Shown: piece after piece, positions 41,665 to 49,496 of the stretch
How the letters are laid out: every line of letters starts with the position of its first letter
Position numbering within the stretch: position 1 is the first letter of the stretch
Assembly (NCBI RefSeq): GCF_012034205.1
Contig: NZ_JAATEM010000008.1
Coordinates: forward strand, 62,001 to 126,000
Reading direction: 5' to 3'
Origin: Streptomyces composti
GTDB taxonomy: Bacteria; Actinomycetota; Actinomycetes; Streptomycetales; Streptomycetaceae
DNA length: 64,000 nt
The notes under the pieces: generated by a model
Database searches by the model: none
Told to the model about the DNA's origin: nothing
What the model saw: the letters and a program-made list of their open reading frames with translations, nothing else
Made by a program: the position numbers and the translations under genes

Positions 41665-42834
41665 ATGCACCTTTCTCGTTCCGCCAGAACGGCAGCCCTG
41701 TCCCTGGCGCCGCTCACGCTTCTCGCGGGCGGGGTCAACGCGGCTGCCGCACCGCAGCCCGACCCCCGGCCCGACACGGCCGCGTTCTCCCTGTCCGCCG
41801 TGTCCTCCGACGGGCTGAAGGACGTGACCGGCGTCGGCGAGAACAGCGCCCAGGGCAGGATGCTGGCCGCGCAGGGGTTCGGCGTGATGCGGGCGGACTC
41901 GGGGGAGACCGCCGTCGTCGACCGCTCCTCGGCCCGGGAGGGGATCGTCGCCGCAGCCGGGAGCTCCTTCGTGGAACTCTCCTGGAAGGCGTACGCTCCC
42001 GACGCCCGCTATGTGGTGACCCGCGACGGCAAGGAGATCGCACGCCTGGCCGCAGGCGAGGAGTCCTTCCGCGACACGGACGTGGCACCGGGCACGGACT
42101 ACCACTACCAGGTCGCGCCGGAACTGCCGGAGACCGGAGCCCCGGGAGCGAGGCTGTGGGGCATGAACGTCTCCGTCCCGGCCGCCGGGTCGGCCGGTGC
42201 TCTGCGTGAGCACGCCGTCTCCCTGGCCGCCGCCGCGGGCGTCGCCAAGACCTCCACCCTCTCGTGGATCGCCTTCATCCCGCAGAAGCGCATCGACGCT
42301 CCCGTCGCCGGCTGTGACTACGGCCGCAAGTTCCAGTTCGGTGGCGACGGGCGGAGCAAGTTCGACTGGAAGTCGGACAAGTACCGCACGGCCCTGCACG
42401 CCACCGTCACCTGGAAGACGAAGAAGGTGCAGGGCAGCAAGCACATCAAACCGACCACTGTGTATGTGAAGAAGACCGGCAAGAAGGTCGCCACCAAGAC
42501 GGCCACCACCAAGCACATGTCGGTCAAGAAGCTCGGGTCCGGCGCCAACTACGTCGACATCCGCATGAACCTGCACGCCACCAACCCGTTCTGCAAGGGC
42601 CTCGGCGGCGTCAAGGGCGCCATCGACGGAGCCCTGACGATGAACCTCACCAAGAGCGGCAACTACACCATCCGCTCGGGCAAGCACCGCCTGATGCCCA
42701 ATCACCACATCTACATCTACGACGGCGGCAAGGTCACCAACGTCTACACGAGGAAGTACGCCGACCCCAAGTGCCTCGTCGGCTCGATAGCCTGCCCGCA
42801 GGCCGATCTGACGGGCCGTTACGGCAAGTTCTGA
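41665..42834 (+). CDS. Secreted protein of unknown function, 389 aa
   Basis: ATG 41665 after GGAAGGACCACAC. A Sec signal peptide covers about residues 1-28 (LSLAPLTLLAGGVNAAAA). Residues ~90-170 look like a fibronectin type III domain (FVELSWKAYAPDARYVVTRD, TDYHYQVAPE); the C-terminal half is Lys-rich with a beta pattern (YRTALHATVTWKTKK, IDGALTMNLTKSGNYTI). A host-surface or matrix-binding role is possible; no catalytic motif seen. Confidence 0.78.
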   Translation: MHLSRSARTAALSLAPLTLLAGGVNAAAAPQPDPRPDTAAFSLSAVSSDGLKDVTGVGENSAQGRMLAAQGFGVMRADSGETAVVDRSSAREGIVAAAGSSFVELSWKAYAPDARYVVTRDGKEIARLAAGEESFRDTDVAPGTDYHYQVAPELPETGAPGARLWGMNVSVPAAGSAGALREHAVSLAAAAGVAKTSTLSWIAFIPQKRIDAPVAGCDYGRKFQFGGDGRSKFDWKSDKYRTALHATVTWKTKKVQGSKHIKPTTVYVKKTGKKVATKTATTKHMSVKKLGSGANYVDIRMNLHATNPFCKGLGGVKGAIDGALTMNLTKSGNYTIRSGKHRLMPNHHIYIYDGGKVTNVYTRKYADPKCLVGSIACPQADLTGRYGKF

Positions 42835-42972
42835 CGCACGCGGCCGCGGAGATCCGGCGCCCGGATACCGGTGTGCTCCTGTCGGAGCGGGCGGCTAGGT
42901 TGGGTCTTGATCGCCGGTGCCACCAGACCACGGGGGTCTGCTGGAGCGGAACCGCGATCAGGAAGGACCACC

Positions 42973-43317
42973 ATGACCAAGCGGTCCGACGGGGGATTCG
43001 CACCATGTCCGTACCTGCGTACGGGACATGATCCCGGCTTCGGGGTGTGGCGGCTGGAGAGCCTGACCAGCCGGGAGAGGGAAGTCCTCCTTCTCCTGGG
43101 CACAGGGCTGGGCAACCGCGAGCTGGCACGCCGGCTGGGCATCGCCGAACGGACGGTGAAGGCGCACATCGCGAACATCGTGGAGAAGACCGGGCAGGAA
43201 ACACGGACGCAGGCCGCGATCGTGTCCGCACTCGCCCACGAGGCGCTGTGCTCGGACGACGCGTGCACGCGACACCTTGCCGGAGGTACCGGGCGGCGCC
43301 GGCCGGCAGCCGCGTGA
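42973..43317 (+). CDS. Stand-alone LuxR-type HTH regulator, 114 aa
   Basis: ATG 42973 (AGGACCACC upstream). Consists essentially of a GerE/LuxR domain: LTSREREVLLLLGTGLGNRE, LARRLGIAERTVKAHIANIV. It has no receiver or ligand domain. It lies between the secreted protein and a DUF3515-like gene, ending at a strong terminator. Confidence 0.88.
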   Translation: MTKRSDGGFAPCPYLRTGHDPGFGVWRLESLTSREREVLLLLGTGLGNRELARRLGIAERTVKAHIANIVEKTGQETRTQAAIVSALAHEALCSDDACTRHLAGGTGRRRPAAA

Positions 43318-43322
43318 CCACA

Positions 43323-43359
43323 GCCTTGCGCCCGCACTCGACCAGTGCGGGCGCAAGGC
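43323..43359. terminator. 16-bp bidirectional terminator
   Basis: GCCTTGCGCCCGCACT pairs perfectly with 43,344-43,359 across loop CGACC, just after the LuxR-type gene and facing the convergent gene. Confidence 0.85.
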
Positions 43360-43432
43360 CGTTCGCGCCGCCGTCGGCACCCGGGGGACACGCCCCCTCG
43401 CCGAGGACTCGTGGGGCGACGTCACCCGTGCG

Positions 43433-43915
43433 TCAGTCCGGCTGGATGCACTGCGCCGTCTGCTTGATCGGGGCGACAAGCGCGGACAGCTCGACGAGTG
43501 CGGCATCGGGAGCGCTCGCCGACCCGGTGAAGGTGACCTCCGTGGCCGGGCTGCGGCCGTAGGTGGTGATCACCTTCCCGCCCTCGGTGCTCCTCTTTTC
43601 GTGCAGCACCCAGTCGACTCCGTCGGCGGCGAAACACGGGTCGGTGGTGGGGCCGGGTTCCGGCACACCGCAGCGCAGGACGATCTCGTTGTCCCCCCAG
43701 ACGACCACGCCGGGTATGCCCGTGCTGTGGTGCGGTTTTCCGGCCAGTCGGTCCGGGGCCTCGTCGACCATACGGGCGCACTGGGCATTCTCAGCCCGGG
43801 CGCCCGGACGGATGTCGTAGTGCGGGTCCTTCGCCGCGATGAAAGCGAGCGCCGCGACGACGGCGAGGGCCGCGGCTGCCAGGGGCAGAGTCGTGCTTTT
43901 TCTGGGGATGCTCAA
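43433..43915 (-). CDS. DUF3515-like membrane-anchored protein, 160 aa
   Basis: Start taken at TTG 43915 because the hydrophobic anchor (TTLPLAAAALAVVAALAFIAA) then begins near residue 8; no ATG is near. The outside part has four cysteines and the DUF3515 pattern CARMVDEAPDRLAGKPH, GVVVWGDNEIVLRCGVPEP, VDWVLHEK. Known in Streptomyces as an exported protein of unknown role. Confidence 0.78.
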   Translation of the reverse strand: MSIPRKSTTLPLAAAALAVVAALAFIAAKDPHYDIRPGARAENAQCARMVDEAPDRLAGKPHHSTGIPGVVVWGDNEIVLRCGVPEPGPTTDPCFAADGVDWVLHEKRSTEGGKVITTYGRSPATEVTFTGSASAPDAALVELSALVAPIKQTAQCIQPD

Positions 43916-44120
43916 CGGTCCGTTTCCCGGCGAGTGAGGGCAGTGGTCGGACGCCACGCTATGGCATCCGCCATCGCCGACCGCACCCTGGCCGGGGCTT
44001 CTGCCCTCTCGGGCAATGACCTTTTGGCCACCTCCCCAACGGACCTGGCGACGGGGCGACTTCGAATCTAGCTTCGAGTGCGTCGTCCGCCTTTCCGGTC
44101 CTTCCATGAGGGAGTATTTG

Positions 44121-44630
44121 ATGCGTAAAACAGTCGGGTCGTTGGCCATGGTCGCGATAGCCGCGGGCTCGATGACGGTCCTGTCCGCGCCCGCGCACGC
44201 TGCCGCCCCGGCGAAAAAGGATCCGTATGCGCACACGCGTCTCGAGCGCGTCTGGGCGCCCGGCAAGTGTCTGTCGATGGGCGGCAGCAAGAAGAACAAC
44301 GCACGCCTCGTTCTCGGTAAGTGCGCCAAGAGCGACAAGACGCAGCGCTGGACACTGAAACGGCTGTCCAAGAACAGCTCGGTGTTCACCATCAAGAACG
44401 ACAAGTCGGGGAAGTGCCTGGCCGTGGGCGCCAAGAGCCGCCTGGTGCAGTACACCTGCACTTCCGCCAAGAAGAACCACCAGTGGGCGCTGGGCGGTTC
44501 GAAGCTCTACAGCAAGGCGAACGGAAAGGTCATCGCCTCGAACTCGACGAAGGCCGGCTCCTACCCCTACCTGGAGAAGAGCGGGGCTTCCGACAAGGCG
44601 CGCGTCCGCCAGGAGTGGGGCCTGTCCTGA
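44121..44630 (+). CDS. Secreted ricin-B-lectin-like protein, 169 aa
   Basis: ATG 44121, with GGGAG eight bases upstream (an ATG at 44,106 overlaps that site). Signal peptide about residues 1-28 (VAIAAGSMTVLSAPAHAA). One beta-trefoil domain with Q-x-W repeats: KTQRWTLKRL, KKNHQWALGG and RQEWGL. These domains bind sugars. It has no linked enzyme domain. Confidence 0.8.
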   Translation: MRKTVGSLAMVAIAAGSMTVLSAPAHAAAPAKKDPYAHTRLERVWAPGKCLSMGGSKKNNARLVLGKCAKSDKTQRWTLKRLSKNSSVFTIKNDKSGKCLAVGAKSRLVQYTCTSAKKNHQWALGGSKLYSKANGKVIASNSTKAGSYPYLEKSGASDKARVRQEWGLS

Positions 44631-44719
44631 TCCCTGACGGGCAGCCGGGCGCCCGGAGGGGGAGGCGGCAGCCGTTGGCACCGCCCCTCCCCGGGGCGGG
44701 ACGCGCTGACCGGGATGCG

Positions 44720-45289
44720 ATGCTGACCCGCATGAGGAGAACGCGAGCCGCAACCGTGGCCGCCCTGCTGCTCGCCGGGTCGGCGGCCTGCTCGGCGCCC
44801 GCCCCCGCGCCGGAGGCCGAGACGCCCGCGGCCTCCCCCCTGAAGCGGTACGCGCCCGCGAAGCGGGTGGCGATGCCGGAGCTGTCGGGGGAGAGCGTGG
44901 ACGGCGGCCGGGTGAGCATCGAGGAACTGCGCGGCAAGGTCGTGGTGGTGAACGCCTGGGCGTCCTGGTGCGGGCCGTGCCGAGCGGAGGCGCCCGGTCT
45001 CTCGCGGGTGCACAAGGAGCTGTACGGCAAGGGCCTGCGGGTGGTGGGGGTGAACGCCGACACCTCGCTCGCCGACGCCCGCGCCTTCGAGAAGGAGGCG
45101 AAGCTCGCCTATCCGAGCCTGCACGACCCGAAGGGGCGTCAGCTGCTGCGGCTGCCGAAGGGCATGGTGAATGTCAGCGCCTATCCGTTCACCATCGTGG
45201 TCGACCGGGAGGGGCGGATCGCGGCGGCGCGCATCGGGGCGATCGGGGAGAAGGAGCTGAAGCGGGTCGTCGCGCCGTTGCTGCCGTAG
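44720..45289 (+). CDS. Thioredoxin-like lipoprotein (TlpA/ResA type)
   Basis: 189 residues from ATG 44720. Lipobox LAGSAAC near residue 25, then a TlpA-type thioredoxin fold with active site WASWCGPCRAE. It should reduce or oxidise disulfides on the outer face of the membrane, e.g. in cytochrome c or secreted-protein maturation. It converges with the FGE gene. Confidence 0.9.
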   Translation: MLTRMRRTRAATVAALLLAGSAACSAPAPAPEAETPAASPLKRYAPAKRVAMPELSGESVDGGRVSIEELRGKVVVVNAWASWCGPCRAEAPGLSRVHKELYGKGLRVVGVNADTSLADARAFEKEAKLAYPSLHDPKGRQLLRLPKGMVNVSAYPFTIVVDREGRIAAARIGAIGEKELKRVVAPLLP

Positions 45290-45319
45290 CGGGCGTTCCT
45301 GCCGCCGCAGAGGCCGCGC

Positions 45320-46345
45320 TCATTCATCCGGTGCCCGGCGCACCACCCTGAAGCCCGTGTTCCCGCTGGAGCTGTCCGGGGAGTTGCCCATGCGGGCCGA
45401 GGTGCGGTAGCGGAGGCAGTACGACTCGTGGCACATGTGGGAGCCGCCCTTGAGGACGCGCGCGCCGGGGGCGAACGGGTCCGCGCACCACTCCCAGACG
45501 TTGCCCGTCATGTTGAACAGGCCGTAGGCGTTGGGCGGGAAGGCGTCCACCGGGCAGGTGCCGCGGTAGCCGTCGGCGGCCGTGTTGTGGGCCGGGAAGC
45601 CGCCCCGGAAGATGTTCATGCGGAACTCGCCTCCGGGGTCGCGCTCGTCCCCCCACGGATACGGCTTGCCCTCGAGGCCGCCGCGCGCGGCGTACTCCCA
45701 CTCGGCCTCGGTGGGGAGCCGAACGCCCGCCCAGGCGCAGTAGGCCAGGGCGTCGTGGTACGAGACGTGCACCACCGGATGGTCCCAGCGGCCGTCGAGA
45801 CCGGAGGCGGGGCCCTCGGGGCGGCGCCAGTGGGCACCGTGGACCTGACGCCACCACGGGGCGGTGGCCGCCGCACGGGTCGGCGGGAAGTCGTCGGGGA
45901 GGAAACCGCCGAAGACGAACGACCAGCCGTGGCGTTCGGCGTCCGTGCGATGGCCGGTGGCCTCGGCGAAGGCCGCGAACTCCGCGTTGGTGACGGCCGT
46001 GGCGGCGACGGCGAAGGCGTCGACCGCCGCCTGGCGCGCCGGGCCCTCGCGGTCCGCGGGGTACGGGGAGTCGTCGCTGCCCATGAGGAAGCGGCCGCCG
46101 GGCAGCTCCCGCCAGCCTCCGTGCGGCTGCACGGAGGCTGGCCGGGGCCCGGCAGGACGGGCAGCGGCCCGCCCGGCCGGGGGCTGCGCCCCCACCGGGC
46201 GCGCCGGGGCGCAGCAGGCCGGGCGGGGGCCGTCGGCCCCGGGGCGGACCGGGCGGTGATCGCCGGCTCGGGGGATCGCCGCCGGCCCGGTGCCGCCGGC
46301 CGGACGGGGCTCAGGAGCCTGCGGGACCGGAGGCCGCTCGGTCAT
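45320..46345 (-). CDS. Formylglycine-generating enzyme (sulfatase-modifying)
   Basis: 341 residues, ATG 46345 overlapping the GH13 stop (ATGA). The first ~75 residues are Pro/Ala-rich and disordered. The FGE-sulfatase domain follows with FLMGSDD, RLPTEAEWEYAARGG, NVWEWCADPF, and the active-site pair Cys305/Cys310 in GGSHMCHESYC, matching the copper-binding cysteines of aerobic FGE. It oxidises the sulfatase active-site Cys to formylglycine. It is last in a four-gene coupled unit whose second gene is a CxPxR sulfatase, its evident client. Confidence 0.95.
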   Translation of the reverse strand: MTERPPVPQAPEPRPAGGTGPAAIPRAGDHRPVRPGADGPRPACCAPARPVGAQPPAGRAAARPAGPRPASVQPHGGWRELPGGRFLMGSDDSPYPADREGPARQAAVDAFAVAATAVTNAEFAAFAEATGHRTDAERHGWSFVFGGFLPDDFPPTRAAATAPWWRQVHGAHWRRPEGPASGLDGRWDHPVVHVSYHDALAYCAWAGVRLPTEAEWEYAARGGLEGKPYPWGDERDPGGEFRMNIFRGGFPAHNTAADGYRGTCPVDAFPPNAYGLFNMTGNVWEWCADPFAPGARVLKGGSHMCHESYCLRYRTSARMGNSPDSSSGNTGFRVVRRAPDE

Positions 46346-48003
46346 CGGGCCGCCGGAGACGGGTCGGTGCGGCCCAGGTCGACCACGGCGTAGGCGAAAC
46401 CGGCCGCGTGCACCAGGCCGTGCCGCAGCTCCACCCCGGACGTCTCGACGGCCTCGGCGGCGGTGAGACGCCCCGCGATGTCCTCGGGGAGGGCGAAGTG
46501 CGCCGGTTCCCGGCGGGGGTTGACCACGATCAGGTACCGCCCGCCGCGCACATGCACCAAGGGGTAGCCGGCATGCAGCATCCGCACGTCACCGCCGGTG
46601 CCCAGGTCGGGTGAGGAGGCACGCAGCGCGATGAGGCGGCGCACCAGGTTGAGCAGGGATCCGGGGTCCTGGCGCTGGGCGGCGACCGTGGGGCGGCCGG
46701 GATCCGGGTCGATGGGCAGGTAGAGGCGTTCCGGGTCGGCGGTGGAGAAGCCGGCGCCGGCGGTGGAGTCCCACTGCATCGGAGTGCGTGAGCCGGCCCG
46801 GTTGTAGCGGGGGCCGAGGACGCTGCCCTCGTGCGGCGGGAGCCCGGGGACGTAGCGCATGCCGATCTCGTCGCCGTAGTAGACGGCCGGGAGGGTCGGC
46901 CAGGTGAGCTGGAAGACGAAGGCGGCGGGCAGTTGCTCCGCGGTGCGCGGCCCGCAGGCGAGGCGGGAGAAGTCGTGGTTGGAGGTGGGCAGGGCGATGA
47001 AGCCGCCGCGGCCGCCGGCCGAGATCGCCCGGGTGGCCGTGCGCCAGCCGTCGAGGAAGGTGTCCAGGGACCCGGTGCCCTCGGCGCCGAAGTAGGGGTC
47101 CAGCGGTTCCCAGTTCTCGTTGACGGTGCCGGTGTTGTTGTTCCACAGCGAGCGCAGTTTGAGCCCGTCGTCCTGGGCGCCGAACTGCAGGAAGAAGTCG
47201 GCGTGGAAGCCGGCCGGGACGGAGACGGCCGGGTCGCCCCACTCGGACAGCAGCGCGGCGTGCGGGTGCCGCTTGTCCAGCCAGTCGCGCATCTCGCTCC
47301 ACAGGCGGGCCGACTCGGCGTGACCGGGATCGTCCTTGACCAGGGAGGCGGCCATGTCGACGCGGAAGCCGGCCAGGCCCAGCTCCAGCCAGTGCTCCAT
47401 GATCTCGCGCAGGGCGCGGCGGTTGGCGCGCGGACCCTCGGCGTCGACGGGCTGCCGCCAGGGCTCGTCCGGGTGAGGGCGGGCGTAGCCGAAGTTGAGG
47501 GCGGGCTGGCTGGGGAAGAAGTTCGGCAGGTACCAGCCGGGCCGGGTGCCGGGAGAGGGCACGAAGCCGTCGGCGGGGCGGCTTTCGGCGTCCGCCCAGA
47601 TGTACCGGTGATCCGTGGGGTCGTCGGCGGAGGCCGTGAACCACGGGTGCTCGTCGGAGGTGTGACCGGCCACCAGGTCGAGCAGCACCCGGATGCCGCG
47701 GCGCCGGGCGCTGTCCACCAGGCGGGCCAGGTCGTCGTTGGTGCCGTAGCGGGGGGCGACGGTGAAGTAGTCGGAGACGTCGTAGCCGGCGTCCCGGAAG
47801 GGCGAGGCGAAGCACGGGTTGAGCCAGACGGTGTTCACGCCGAGCCACTCGAGATGGTCGAGCCGCTGCTCGATGCCGGCGAAGTCGCCGATGCCGTCGC
47901 CGTCGGAGTCCGCGAAGCTCTGCGGATAGATCTGGTAGAGGACGGCGTCGGCCAGCCACTCGCCGGCCGGGCGTGCGTCATGACCGAAGTCCGGGGTCTT
48001 CAT
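46342..48003 (-). CDS. GH13 alpha-glucosidase-type enzyme
   Basis: 553 residues, ATG 48003. TIM barrel with VLYQIYPQSFADSDGDGIGD, nucleophile Asp216 in GFRVDMAASL, acid/base Glu254 in LLSEWGD and Asp344 in TSNHDFSRL, then a C-terminal beta domain. No signal peptide, so intracellular; it hydrolyses small alpha-glucosides imported by the cell. Its start overlaps the sulfatase stop and its stop overlaps the FGE start, so the three are co-translated. Confidence 0.92.
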   Translation of the reverse strand: MKTPDFGHDARPAGEWLADAVLYQIYPQSFADSDGDGIGDFAGIEQRLDHLEWLGVNTVWLNPCFASPFRDAGYDVSDYFTVAPRYGTNDDLARLVDSARRRGIRVLLDLVAGHTSDEHPWFTASADDPTDHRYIWADAESRPADGFVPSPGTRPGWYLPNFFPSQPALNFGYARPHPDEPWRQPVDAEGPRANRRALREIMEHWLELGLAGFRVDMAASLVKDDPGHAESARLWSEMRDWLDKRHPHAALLSEWGDPAVSVPAGFHADFFLQFGAQDDGLKLRSLWNNNTGTVNENWEPLDPYFGAEGTGSLDTFLDGWRTATRAISAGGRGGFIALPTSNHDFSRLACGPRTAEQLPAAFVFQLTWPTLPAVYYGDEIGMRYVPGLPPHEGSVLGPRYNRAGSRTPMQWDSTAGAGFSTADPERLYLPIDPDPGRPTVAAQRQDPGSLLNLVRRLIALRASSPDLGTGGDVRMLHAGYPLVHVRGGRYLIVVNPRREPAHFALPEDIAGRLTAAEAVETSGVELRHGLVHAAGFAYAVVDLGRTDPSPAAR

Positions 48004-49496
48004 GGGGCGTCGTCCCTTCGGGAGGCGTCGGCGGCGTCGGCTGCGACGCGGACCGCGGTGCCCGCCGGTGCCGGCGCGGGCAGTACGCCCTCCGGCGTGT
48101 CGCCGAAGTGGCGCTGCAGTGCCGCCAGCCGGGTCGTCAGGTCCTGGACCACGTCCGCGTACTCCGGGTCGTGGTACCGGTTGTGCAGCTCGTGCGGGTC
48201 CCGGGTGAGGTCGAACAGCTCCCAGGCGGGCTCGCGCGGCGCGTCCTGGGCCCCGTCGGCGCCCGAGCCGTGGCCCGGGTAGTGGATCAGCTTGTGGGTC
48301 CGGGTGCGGATGCCGTAGCAGGCCTGGACGTTGTGGCAGACGTCCAGGTGCATGTAGTAGCGGTAGTAGACCGCGTCCCGCCAGTCGCCGGGGTCCTCTC
48401 CCTTGACGAGGGGGACGAGGGAGCGGCCCTGCATGCGGGCGTGCGAGGGCAGGCCCGCCATGTCCAGCAGGGTGGGGGCGTAGTCGATGTTCGCCACCAG
48501 CTCCTCCCGGCGCGAGCCGGGCTCGGCGACACCGGGCCAGCGCAGCACCAGCGGGATGCGCATGCCCTCCTCGTACATGAACCGCTTGTCGAACCAGCCG
48601 TGCTCGCCGAGGAAGAAGCCGTGGTCGGAGGTGTAGGCGACGGCGGTGGAGGCGTCCAGGCCGGTGACGTCGAGGTAGTGCAGCACCCGGCCGACGTTCT
48701 CGTCGAGCGCGGCGATCACCCGCAGATAGTCCTTGATGTAGCGCTGGTAGCGCCACTCCCGCTCCTCGCGCGGTGAGAGCCCGGGCGGCACCGGGACGCC
48801 CTTGAGGTCCTCGTCGGTGAGGTCCTCCATGCTCATCTCCGCCTCGCGCGCGGCGGGTGCCCGTCCGGCGAGGTCGTCGTGCAGGGTCGGTGGCGCGGGG
48901 ACGTCCTGCTGCTCGTACAGGTGCCGGTGGCGAGCGGCGGGCTCGAACGGGCGGTGCGGCGCCTTGTGCTGGATCAGCAGGCAGAACGGCTTGTCCGGGT
49001 CGCGCCGGTCGAGCCAGTTCAGGGCCAGGTCGGTGATGATGTCGGTGACATAGCCGGGGTACCTCCTCCTGCCGTCCGCGGTGAGGAACTCCGGGTCGTG
49101 GTAGACGCCGTGCTCCGGGAGGATCTCCCAGTGGTCGAAGCCCTCCGGGTCATGGCCCTCGCCGTGCCCGAGGTGCCACTTGCCGACGATCGCGGTCTGG
49201 TAACCGGCCTCCTGCAGCATCCTCGGGAACGACGGCTGGCGGGCGTCGAACTTGTGGTCCGGGCCCTCCAGCGAGGTCATGCCGTTGACATGGCTGTAGG
49301 TGCCGGTCAGCAGGGTGGCGCGGGCGGGGGAGCAGATGGCGTTGGTACAGAAGGTGTTCTCGAAGACCGTGCCCTCGGCCGCCAGGCGATCGACCGACGG
49401 GGTCCTGTTGATCACGCTGCCGTAGGCGCCGATGGCCGCCGGTGCGTGGTCGTCGGTCATGAACAGGACGATGTTCGGGCGCCGCGGGACGCTCAT
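48000..49496 (-). CDS. Type I (formylglycine) sulfatase
   Basis: 498 residues, ATG 49496 inside the end of the GH3 gene. N-terminal metal site PNIVLFMTDDH, then the modification motif CSPARATLLTG with Cys55; C-terminal half has TSDHGFFLGEHGWFDKRF and a final subdomain with WELFDLTRDPHELHNRY. It hydrolyses sulfate esters after Cys55 is converted by the linked FGE. No signal peptide is seen, so it acts in the cytoplasm on imported substrate. Closest in layout to N-sulfoglucosamine/choline-type S1 sulfatases; substrate unknown. Confidence 0.94.
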   Translation of the reverse strand: MSVPRRPNIVLFMTDDHAPAAIGAYGSVINRTPSVDRLAAEGTVFENTFCTNAICSPARATLLTGTYSHVNGMTSLEGPDHKFDARQPSFPRMLQEAGYQTAIVGKWHLGHGEGHDPEGFDHWEILPEHGVYHDPEFLTADGRRRYPGYVTDIITDLALNWLDRRDPDKPFCLLIQHKAPHRPFEPAARHRHLYEQQDVPAPPTLHDDLAGRAPAAREAEMSMEDLTDEDLKGVPVPPGLSPREEREWRYQRYIKDYLRVIAALDENVGRVLHYLDVTGLDASTAVAYTSDHGFFLGEHGWFDKRFMYEEGMRIPLVLRWPGVAEPGSRREELVANIDYAPTLLDMAGLPSHARMQGRSLVPLVKGEDPGDWRDAVYYRYYMHLDVCHNVQACYGIRTRTHKLIHYPGHGSGADGAQDAPREPAWELFDLTRDPHELHNRYHDPEYADVVQDLTTRLAALQRHFGDTPEGVLPAPAPAGTAVRVAADAADASRRDDAP